Assembly (NCBI GenBank): GCA_902476665.1
Contig: CABSEO010000035.1
Coordinates: 1 to 10,554, forward strand
Direction of reading: 5' to 3'
DNA: 10,554 nt
DNA from: an uncultured Emergencia sp.
GTDB lineage: Bacteria; Bacillota; Clostridia; Peptostreptococcales; Anaerovoracaceae
Numbering within the stretch: position 1 is the first letter of the stretch; every line of letters starts with the position of its first letter. A model generated the notes under the pieces. That model was given only the letters and a program-made list of their open reading frames with translations. It had not been told where the DNA came from and did not search any database. A program made the translations under genes and the position numbers. Positions 1 to 5,014 of this stretch are shown piece after piece.

Positions 1-1
1 T

Positions 2-493
2 GCCGCAGCTCTGTGGGGTAAGATTATGAATCAGATTGACGGTGCAAAGCAGGGGTCCTACCCTGACAGACCGGGCAATGTTATCTACAGTGGCGGAGAA
101 TACTATATCAACGGTACGCAAGGTGGTGTGGGAAGCATTAAAGATCTGGAAGAAGAAGTCACAATCTGTACCGAAACCGGATATCTGGCCACACCAGAAT
201 GTCCGCATACTAAAAAGGTAACCTATACCAACTGGGGTAATGAGGACGAAGAGGAAGAAATTCCTAAGTACTACTGCTATAAACATAACTCGGATCCTGA
301 AAAATACCCGATCAGTCCGGATGAAACTTATGAACCGCCTGATGTAACAAAACCGGAAGAGCCGGAAGAACCGGATCCTGGAGAACCGACCGATCCGGAA
401 GATCCAAATACTGATCCGACCGATCCGGAAGATCCTAACCAGCCCGGTGACGGTTCCGGAGGTACGGAAACTCCTGTAGATCCTGCAGCTTGA
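2..493 (+). CDS. Class A penicillin-binding protein (PBP1A-like), C-terminal end only
   Basis: The reading frame is open from the window edge to a TGA at 491-493, giving the last 163 residues of a longer protein. It begins AALWGKIMNQI, which resembles the end of the transpeptidase domain of class A penicillin-binding proteins. These are membrane-anchored enzymes that polymerise and cross-link peptidoglycan outside the cell. Next come a cysteine-containing stretch (TICTETGYLATPECP and YYCYKHNSDP), of the kind that follows the catalytic domain in clostridial PBP1 proteins, and then about 60 residues very rich in Pro, Asp, Glu, Thr and Gly. An ATG at 26 lies inside the domain and is unlikely to be the real start. 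The gene converges on the rpe operon and ends in its own terminator. The family call is an inference from a short tail, because all catalytic motifs lie upstream of the window. Confidence 0.72.
   Translation, partial: AAALWGKIMNQIDGAKQGSYPDRPGNVIYSGGEYYINGTQGGVGSIKDLEEEVTICTETGYLATPECPHTKKVTYTNWGNEDEEEEIPKYYCYKHNSDPEKYPISPDETYEPPDVTKPEEPEEPDPGEPTDPEDPNTDPTDPEDPNQPGDGSGGTETPVDPAA
386..435 (+). repeat. Tandem repeat in the penicillin-binding protein tail
   Basis: A 20-base block at 386-405 recurs exactly at 416-435, a period of 30 bases. It encodes a 10-residue unit, TDPEDPNTDP followed by TDPEDPNQPG. Shorter versions of the same Pro-Glu-Asp pattern precede it (PEEPEEPDPGEP). Since the period is a multiple of three, gain or loss of units would preserve the frame. 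Confidence 0.85.
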
Positions 494-512
494 CAAATTA
501 ATGAAACAATGC

Positions 513-550
513 AAAAGACTCTGCCAAAAAAATCTGCAGAGTCTTTTTTT
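513..550 (+). terminator. Intrinsic terminator of the penicillin-binding protein gene
   Basis: A perfect 12-bp stem (AAAAGACTCTGC at 513-524 pairing with 536-547) encloses an 11-base A-rich loop. A run of seven T at 544-550 forms the tail. It starts 19 bases after the stop codon at 491-493. This is a textbook rho-independent terminator for + strand transcription. Confidence 0.93.
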
Positions 551-569
551 GCGCCGAATAGGTATGAAT

Positions 570-591
570 AAACCACCAGTTGAACTGGTGG
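570..591 (+). repeat. Left-end hairpin of the IS200-like element
   Basis: The arms CCACCAGTT (573-581) and AACTGGTGG (583-591) are perfectly complementary around a single central G; physically this would fold as a 7-bp stem with a small loop TTGAA. The 22 bases 570-591 are identical to 793-814. The hairpin lies about 20 bases before the tnpA-like remnant, as expected for the left end. Confidence 0.8.
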
Positions 592-611
592 CCGTTGAAA
601 AAATCTTATAG

Positions 612-683
612 GCAAAGAACTGGAAATGTAAATATCACATTTTATTTGCGCCAAAATTTCGCAGAAAGGATGATGCAAAATGA
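612..683 (+). pseudogene. tnpA: tnpA remnant, N-terminal fragment of an IS200-type transposase
   Basis: Codons 612-683 read AKNWKCKYHILFAPKFRRK, then DDAK and a TGA stop (681-683). The W-x-C-K-Y-H-I-x-F-x-P-K-x-R-R-K pattern is the signature first beta strand of IS200/IS605 TnpA, normally near residues 10-27 of a protein of about 150 residues. A TAG at 609-611 interrupts the frame just upstream, so the original start is lost. Everything beyond the RRK is out of frame or missing: the HUH motif and catalytic tyrosine are not found downstream. It is a non-functional relic. The recognition rests on motif memory, not on an alignment. Confidence 0.78.
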
Positions 684-790
684 AAAAGCCTCCGAGTAGG
701 AGGCTCGCAGACAACAAGAATGTGTTGTCAGGTTTATTCATTGCATCTTTCAAGGTACAACCACAGGAGATAGACCATTCTGGGGTCTAG
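680..790 (+). other. 36-codon open frame inside the IS remnant, possible tnpA 3' relic or small protein
   Basis: An ATG at 680-682 opens a frame ending at TAG 788-790, two bases before the right-end hairpin. It begins MKKPPSRRLADN and ends SFKVQPQEIDHSGV. AAAGGA lies 8 bases upstream of the ATG, so translation is possible. The frame is shifted relative to the tnpA remnant, with which the ATG overlaps. Its place at the right end, where tnpA or its 3' region would finish, suggests that an internal deletion joined the start of the element to its end. I do not recognise a domain, and no function is claimed. Confidence 0.3.
687..789 (+). other. Cluster of three hairpins inside the IS remnant
   Basis: Three hairpins follow one another. 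In the first, AGCCTCC (687-693) pairs with GGAGGCT (699-705) over loop GAGTA. In the second, GACAACA (710-716) pairs with TGTTGTC (723-729) over a 6-base loop. In the third, TAGACC (771-776) pairs with GGTCTA (784-789) over a 7-base loop. All are perfect Watson-Crick stems, and none is followed by a T-tract. With the right-end hairpin they make a compact structured segment of about 130 bases. The role is unknown. Confidence 0.6.
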
Positions 791-791
791 T

Positions 792-822
792 AAAACCACC
801 AGTTGAACTGGTGGTTTTATTT
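792..822. terminator. Right-end IS hairpin, probable bidirectional terminator
   Basis: Arms AAAACCACCAGTT (792-804) and AACTGGTGGTTTT (806-818) are perfectly complementary over 13 bp. The A-run on one side and T-run on the other mean the transcript from either strand ends its stem in U residues. On the - strand it is the first such structure after rpe (stop at 866), about 48 bases downstream. On the + strand it is a second stop for read-through from the penicillin-binding protein gene. As an IS end it would also be the transposase-recognised hairpin. Terminator activity is inferred from shape; the T-run is short (4 on the - strand; TTTTATTTT on the + strand). Confidence 0.6.
793..814 (+). repeat. 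Right-end copy of the 22-base IS end repeat
   Basis: The sequence is identical over 22 bases to 570-591 and in the same orientation, with the palindrome extended outward by flanking A and T runs. Two same-orientation hairpins rather than terminal inverted repeats are typical of IS200/IS605 elements. Confidence 0.8.
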
Positions 823-865
823 TATCATCCGTTGCGCACAAATATTCAACTTGCAAATTACTGAT

Positions 866-1519
866 CTACTTCAGGATTCTCTGAAAGTCACTGACTCGCT
901 CTGAAATATCAGGAGCACCAAATACTGCAGAACCTGCCACCAGAATATCACATCCTGCTTCTGCTATCTGTACCGCATTCTCAAGAGTGACACCTCCATC
1001 AATTTCGATGGTATAATGATAGTCTCTTTCTTTTCTCAGCTTGTCCAGCTGTCTGATTTTCTCCAGTGCGGACGGAATGAACTTCTGACCGCCAAATCCC
1101 GGATTTACCGACATAATCAACACCAGATCCACATCTTCCATCACACACTCCAGCAAAGACACCGGAGTAGCGGGATTCAGCGATACCCCAGCCTTTATGC
1201 CAAAGGATTTAATGTTATGCAATGTTCTGTGCAGATGTCTGCAGGCTTCCTGATGCACTACAATAAATTCAGTCTTTTCTGTTACAAAATCTCCAATATA
1301 CTGATCTGGATTCTCTATCATCAGATGAACATCATAAGGTGCGGTTTTCAGCTTGTTCAAAGACTTCATTACAGCAGAACCAAAGCTGATATTCGGTACA
1401 AAATGTCCATCCATCACATCGATATGCAGATAATCTGCGCCTGCTTCGCTGACCATTTCCACCTGCTTTCCCAGATGAGCGAAATCCGCTGACAAAATGG
1501 AAGGTGCTAACTTACTCAT
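866..1519 (-). CDS. rpe: Ribulose-phosphate 3-epimerase
   Basis: This 217-residue cytoplasmic TIM-barrel enzyme interconverts D-ribulose 5-phosphate and D-xylulose 5-phosphate in the pentose phosphate pathway. The full-length family pattern is present: the start MSKLAPSILSADF, the metal ligands and catalytic acids in HIDVMDGHFVPN (H32, D34), H65 in DVHLMIENP, the phosphate-loop segment MSVNPGFGGQ (136-145), and IDGGV with D174. The length equals that of typical bacterial Rpe. The start at 1519 is chosen because GAGG lies 7 bases upstream and the protein then aligns from its first residue. The frame is open further upstream but would overlap rsgA and add an unrelated hydrophilic leader. It is the last gene of the operon, 37 bases after rsgA. 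thiN, which often follows rpe in Firmicutes, is absent. Confidence 0.96.
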   Translation of the reverse strand: MSKLAPSILSADFAHLGKQVEMVSEAGADYLHIDVMDGHFVPNISFGSAVMKSLNKLKTAPYDVHLMIENPDQYIGDFVTEKTEFIVVHQEACRHLHRTLHNIKSFGIKAGVSLNPATPVSLLECVMEDVDLVLIMSVNPGFGGQKFIPSALEKIRQLDKLRKERDYHYTIEIDGGVTLENAVQIAEAGCDILVAGSAVFGAPDISERVSDFQRILK

Positions 1520-1526
1520 AATTTTT

Positions 1527-1531
1527 CCTCG
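1527..1531 (-). promoter_or_regulatory. Ribosome binding site that fixes the rpe start
   Basis: On the - strand CGAGG (1531-1527) is followed by AAAAATT and the ATG at 1519-1517. The 7-base spacing is ideal. It supports this start over the in-frame ATG about 78 bases upstream. Confidence 0.7.
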
Positions 1532-1556
1532 ACTTTCTTCATCTTCAGTAACTTTC

Positions 1557-2411
1557 TCAGTATTTTTTTCTGCTGCTGATCTCTTCCAGATTAGCAAGAT
1601 AAGACTCGTATCGAATTCTGCTGATACTCCCCTCCTCTACTGCTCTGCGAACAGCACAGTCAGGTTCTTTTCTGTGTCGGCAGTTGTCAAATCTGCACTG
1701 CCCAAGATAAGGCGCAAACTCCGGATAACATCCTGCCAGCTCATCCTCTTCCGCTTCCAGAATGTCAAAAGAAGTGAATCCCGGCGTATCAAAAACCAGT
1801 CCCCCCTCTTCTGTTTCAAATATCTCTACGTGTCTTGTGGTATGTCTTCCCCGGCTAGTCTTACTGCTGACCGAGCCGGTCTCCATATTGGCTTCCGGTA
1901 TAATCCGATTAGTAATCGTAGATTTTCCCACTCCGGACGGTCCGGCGAAGGCAGCTCTTTTTCCCGAAATATATGTATTCAGAGAAGCAATTCCCTGTCC
2001 TGTTTTACCACTGACAAACAGTACAGGGTAGATATCTCCGTATACAGATTTTATCTGCTCCAGCTCCTCCTCGTCTGCCAAATCGCACTTATTTACACAG
2101 ATAACAGCTTCCATACTGCACCGCTCTGCCATGATAAGAAAACGATCCACCACCTGAAAGTTCGGTTTTGGCTTTTTTGCCGCAAAAATGACCACAAAGC
2201 AGTCTACATTAACGATAGGTGGTCTGATAAACTGATTCTTTCTTGGCAGTATTTCATTGATCACACCGTCACCGCCAGGCAGAATTTCGATTTCCACATT
2301 GTCTCCCACTGCCAGAGTCACACCCTGTTTTTTAAAAATACCCCGACCTCTGGTCTGATAAATCCCATCAGCGGTCTTTACATAATAAAAACCGCCGATT
2401 AAACCTTTCAT
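1557..2411 (-). CDS. rsgA: Ribosome small-subunit GTPase RsgA (YjeQ/CpgA)
   Basis: This 284-residue circularly permuted GTPase acts late in 30S subunit maturation. The domain order is visible: an N-terminal OB-fold region (about 1-70, GGFYYVKTADG), then the GTPase motifs in permuted order, G4 NKCD (107-110), SGK (134-136), G1 P-loop GPSGVGKST (157-165), a G2-like GRHTTRH (188-194) and G3 DTPG (208-211). A C-terminal zinc knuckle follows with C239, C244, H246 and C252 in the family spacing. Nothing essential is missing. It lies 38 bases after prkC and 37 before rpe. The ribosome binding site is weak (GAG about 11 bases upstream), which may mean low or coupled translation. In Bacillus subtilis the orthologue CpgA is phosphorylated by PrkC, which fits the prkC-rsgA adjacency; phosphorylation here is inference. 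Confidence 0.96.
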   Translation of the reverse strand: MKGLIGGFYYVKTADGIYQTRGRGIFKKQGVTLAVGDNVEIEILPGGDGVINEILPRKNQFIRPPIVNVDCFVVIFAAKKPKPNFQVVDRFLIMAERCSMEAVICVNKCDLADEEELEQIKSVYGDIYPVLFVSGKTGQGIASLNTYISGKRAAFAGPSGVGKSTITNRIIPEANMETGSVSSKTSRGRHTTRHVEIFETEEGGLVFDTPGFTSFDILEAEEDELAGCYPEFAPYLGQCRFDNCRHRKEPDCAVRRAVEEGSISRIRYESYLANLEEISSRKKY

Positions 2412-2449
2412 CTTGACAAATCTCTATTACTGTTTTCTCAGTCCGCAGA

Positions 2450-4264
2450 TTACTCTTCAGTGGATTCATCTCCGGAATCGGAGCCGCTGTCGCCGTCTCC
2501 GCCTTCATTTCCGGAATCTCCGCCATCAGAAGGTTCATCAGGCGGATCAGGCGTCACTTCTGGCTGGCCCTTGCTGACAGTAATCACGATAGTAGCTCCT
2601 TTCTCCACTTTGGATCCTTCTGTCGGAGAAACATCAATAACGGTTCCCTCAGCTGCAGTGCTTTCCACATATTCCACCTTTGCCACTAATCCCTGGGCTT
2701 CAATTGCAGCCTTTGCAGCGTCCACATCAAGTCCCATGACAGGTGGCACCGTAACCTTTGAGCTTCCCTTGCTGACAACAATATTGATACTGGTGCCTTT
2801 CGGTGCTTCGGCTCCGGAGCCCGGATCCTGATTGATAATTTCACCTTCAGGTTCTTCACTTTCCATATAAGAAACATTTCCGATGGTATAATCGCCTGCA
2901 GATTTGAGGTAGGCCTCAATCAGTTCTTTGTCTTCGTTATAGTTTCTGCCTACAATAGAAGGCACCTGTCCCGTCGGCTCTCCTGAGCTGAGGAATACCG
3001 TAATGGTATCACCCTTACTGAGTCGTTCACCTTCTTTCGGATTCTGCATGGCAATTTTTCCTTCTTCCACTTCCTCACTGGTGATTTCCTGCTCATCTAC
3101 CTCCAGTTTCAGATCCATGTCCAGTTTATCCAGAATCTCCTGGGCCTCTTCCGGAGTTTTCCCGGTCAAATCAGGCGCTTTTGTTCCTCCGATAATTCCG
3201 AAGGCATACAGTGCCCCAACGACCGCAACCACAGCAATGACTGCCGTAATGGCTGCGATAACCGGTTTCCTGGACTTTTTCTTTTCAGAAGTCTTCCTGC
3301 TGTGAGTGTCTTTCTTTTTTTTCTTAGGCTTAACCTCTTCTTCTTCAAAATCCGCTTCATCTTCGTGACTCTGTCTGCGTCTGTTCATTTCCTGAAATTC
3401 TTCCACATCAGAAGCAGCAAAGATTGAATCTCCTACCATCTTGGTGACAAATTCAATATTATCCAGATCTTCCATCAGTTCCTCAGCATTTTTATAACGG
3501 TTGGACTGAAATTTATCCGTGGCTTTCATCACCAGCTTCTCAAGTGCCGGCGGAATTCCCGGTACCAGCTGAGATGGCGGTGTAATCTCGTCATTGATAT
3601 GCATCAGAGCTACCTGCACAGGATTGTCTCCGTCAAAAGGTACCTGACCTGTCAGCATCTCGTACAGAACAATTCCCAGAGAATAGATGTCAGATCGCTC
3701 ATCCACGTAAGCACCTCTAGCCTGTTCCGGTGAAAAATAATGGACAGAACCGATGATTCTGCTGGTTTCAGATGCGATAATTGTAGAATCGCTGACTGCT
3801 TTTGCGATACCAAAGTCTGCAAGCTTTGCCGTACCGTCTCTGGTAATCATAATATTATGCGGCTTCACATCCCGATGAACAATATTGTTCCTATGAGCCA
3901 GACTCAGCGCAGATGCCACCTGTCTGGTAATTTCGATTGCCCGCTTATAGTTCATCGGTGCCTCCTCAGGAATAATTTCACTGAGAGGCCGTCCCTCTAT
4001 CAGTTCCATGACGATAAAATGAATATTTCCCTCTTTTCCCACATCATAGACACTGACAATATTAGGGTGCTGCAGTCTGGCAGCAGCCTGAGATTCCCGC
4101 TTAAAGTTTTCTACAAATTGTATATCCTTTGTAAATTCCGGTCTGAGGATTTTCACTGCCACATATCGATTGAGCAGTCTGCATCTGGCCTTATAGACTA
4201 CCGCCATGCCTCCTTCACCGATTTTTTCTATCAATTCATATCTGCCTGCAAGTAGTTTACTCAT
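2450..4264 (-). CDS. prkC: PASTA-domain Ser/Thr protein kinase (PrkC/Stk1 family)
   Basis: This 604-residue membrane kinase is thought to sense peptidoglycan fragments or lipid II and to phosphorylate cell-wall, division and translation proteins. The Hanks-type kinase domain (about 8-270) is complete: glycine loop GEGGMAVVYKA (16-26), VAVK with K38, HRDVKPHN with D132 and N137, DFG at 150-152, and an activation segment (about 160-172) with several Thr/Ser before YFSPE. A charged Lys/Glu-rich juxtamembrane stretch (about 288-333) leads to one membrane segment (about 334-360). Outside are three PASTA repeats (about 362-428, 429-500, 501-567). The final 37 residues are an acidic Asp/Gly/Ser/Pro-rich tail. 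The ATG overlaps the prpC stop by 8 bases (ATGAGTAA), with GGAGG 9 bases upstream inside prpC, which implies coupled synthesis of kinase and phosphatase. Confidence 0.97.
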   Translation of the reverse strand: MSKLLAGRYELIEKIGEGGMAVVYKARCRLLNRYVAVKILRPEFTKDIQFVENFKRESQAAARLQHPNIVSVYDVGKEGNIHFIVMELIEGRPLSEIIPEEAPMNYKRAIEITRQVASALSLAHRNNIVHRDVKPHNIMITRDGTAKLADFGIAKAVSDSTIIASETSRIIGSVHYFSPEQARGAYVDERSDIYSLGIVLYEMLTGQVPFDGDNPVQVALMHINDEITPPSQLVPGIPPALEKLVMKATDKFQSNRYKNAEELMEDLDNIEFVTKMVGDSIFAASDVEEFQEMNRRRQSHEDEADFEEEEVKPKKKKKDTHSRKTSEKKKSRKPVIAAITAVIAVVAVVGALYAFGIIGGTKAPDLTGKTPEEAQEILDKLDMDLKLEVDEQEITSEEVEEGKIAMQNPKEGERLSKGDTITVFLSSGEPTGQVPSIVGRNYNEDKELIEAYLKSAGDYTIGNVSYMESEEPEGEIINQDPGSGAEAPKGTSINIVVSKGSSKVTVPPVMGLDVDAAKAAIEAQGLVAKVEYVESTAAEGTVIDVSPTEGSKVEKGATIVITVSKGQPEVTPDPPDEPSDGGDSGNEGGDGDSGSDSGDESTEE

Positions 4265-5003
4265 CGAAATCTTCCTCCGTTACTTTCAAGACTACCATCG
4301 TAATATTGTCGCTGCCTCCGTTTTGATTAGCAGCATTCACCAGATCACTGCATATACCGGTCATAGATTCCTCTCTGCTGAGAATACTGATCAGCTCTTC
4401 TTTGGGAACCTCCCCATACAAGCCGTCGGTGCAGATAAGAATAATGTCCCCGGCTTTCACCGGCGTTTCAAAATAGTCAGCTTCAATGGCATAATCCGCT
4501 CCTACAGCTTTGGTGATCATATTTTTCTTATCGTGATTCTCTGCTTCTGCTTCAGAAATCAGTCCTGCTTTCAGCAGTGTATTCACATAGGTGTGGTCTT
4601 CTGTAATTTGAGTCAGTACCTTATCTCGCAGCACATAAGCTCTGCTGTCCCCAACATTTACTATGTAAAGACAGCCTTCTGACAGATAGGCCGTCACAAC
4701 GGTGGTGGCCATTCCCTTATTCTTTTCATATCTCTGTGACATCTCCAGAACCTTAAAGTTCACGTCCCGCAGGCAGATTTCAAAATATGACTTTACCTGC
4801 TGCAGTCCCTTCAGTCCTGACAGGGGATTCTCTTCCACATATTTTGCAATTTCATTGACACAGGTTCTGCTGGCGATTTCTCCAGAGTTATTGCCCCCTA
4901 CTCCGTCAGCCACAATAAAAACCCTGTCCTTCGTCATTACGAAGCAGGCATCTTCGTTGTTGCTCCGCCGCAATCCTTTGTCCGTCTTAAACCCTACTTC
5001 CAT
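4257..5003 (-). CDS. prpC: PP2C-type protein phosphatase (PrpC/Stp), partner of PrkC
   Basis: This 248-residue cytoplasmic metal-dependent Ser/Thr phosphatase reverses phosphorylation by the adjacent kinase. All bacterial PP2C motifs are present: RRSNNED (D18), VADGVGG (D33), GMATT (97-101), GDSRAY (118-123), TDGL (D193) and GGSDNIT (D232). The four aspartates are the expected Mn/Mg ligands. The length is that of the family (about 240-255). I chose the ATG at 5003 because AAGGAG lies 5 bases upstream and the product then starts MEVGFKTDKG, as in relatives; an in-frame ATG at 5021 would precede the ribosome binding site and overlap rsmB. It begins 11 bases after the rsmB stop and overlaps prkC by 8 bases. 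In many Firmicutes rlmN lies just upstream; here rsmB is the direct neighbour. Confidence 0.96.
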   Translation of the reverse strand: MEVGFKTDKGLRRSNNEDACFVMTKDRVFIVADGVGGNNSGEIASRTCVNEIAKYVEENPLSGLKGLQQVKSYFEICLRDVNFKVLEMSQRYEKNKGMATTVVTAYLSEGCLYIVNVGDSRAYVLRDKVLTQITEDHTYVNTLLKAGLISEAEAENHDKKNMITKAVGADYAIEADYFETPVKAGDIILICTDGLYGEVPKEELISILSREESMTGICSDLVNAANQNGGSDNITMVVLKVTEEDFDE

Positions 5004-5008
5004 ATAAT

Positions 5009-5014
5009 CTCCTT
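5009..5014 (-). promoter_or_regulatory. Ribosome binding site that fixes the prpC start
   Basis: AAGGAG on the - strand (5014-5009) stands 5 bases before the ATG at 5003-5001, immediately after the rsmB stop TGA (5017-5015). It excludes the earlier in-frame ATG at 5021, which lies upstream of it. Confidence 0.75.

Larger units (their letters stand above)
555..830 (+). mobile_element. Decayed IS200/IS605-family element (boundaries approximate)
   Basis: Three things support this. A 22-base palindromic sequence occurs twice in the same orientation, at 570-591 and 793-814, as expected of the subterminal hairpins that IS200/IS605 transposases recognise at both ends. Between them a frame encodes WKCKYHILFAPKFRRK, which closely resembles the conserved N-terminus of TnpA, the single-strand HUH/Y1 transposase. 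The order left hairpin, tnpA start, right hairpin matches the family layout. At about 275 bases the element is far shorter than a complete one (about 700 bases), so most of tnpA, including the HUH and tyrosine motifs, is missing. It cannot move on its own but might be mobilised by a TnpA supplied in trans. I could not fix the cleavage sites; the coordinates cover the hairpins plus short flanks. Confidence 0.8.

Noticed and set aside
328..753. 141-codon - strand open frame across the penicillin-binding protein tail, the terminator and the IS remnant
   Set aside because: It crosses a clear terminator and repetitive coding sequence; the Gly/Ser-rich end is only the reverse reading of the Pro/Asp/Glu repeats.
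570..814. CRISPR-like or riboswitch interpretation of the two identical palindromic repeats
   Set aside because: Only two copies about 200 bases apart, with a TnpA-like coding relic between them, fit IS200/IS605 ends far better; no spacers or cas genes, and no riboswitch core recognised.
551..830. TnpB or an omega-RNA (guide RNA) associated with the IS element
   Set aside because: No tnpB-like sequence remains anywhere in the window, and the hairpins do not form a recognisable guide scaffold at the right end.
819..865. Remnant of thiN (thiamine pyrophosphokinase) after rpe
   Set aside because: Only 47 bases lie between the hairpin and rpe, and they read as nothing recognisable in any frame.
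1520..1597. N-terminal extension of rpe starting near 1597
   Set aside because: It would overlap rsgA, adds a hydrophilic leader not found in the family, and ignores the well-placed GAGG before the ATG at 1519.
1497..2402. Long + strand open frame (301 codons) opposite rsgA
   Set aside because: It is antisense to a gene with complete GTPase and zinc motifs, its translation resembles no protein I know, and it ends close to the rsgA start as expected for a codon-bias shadow.
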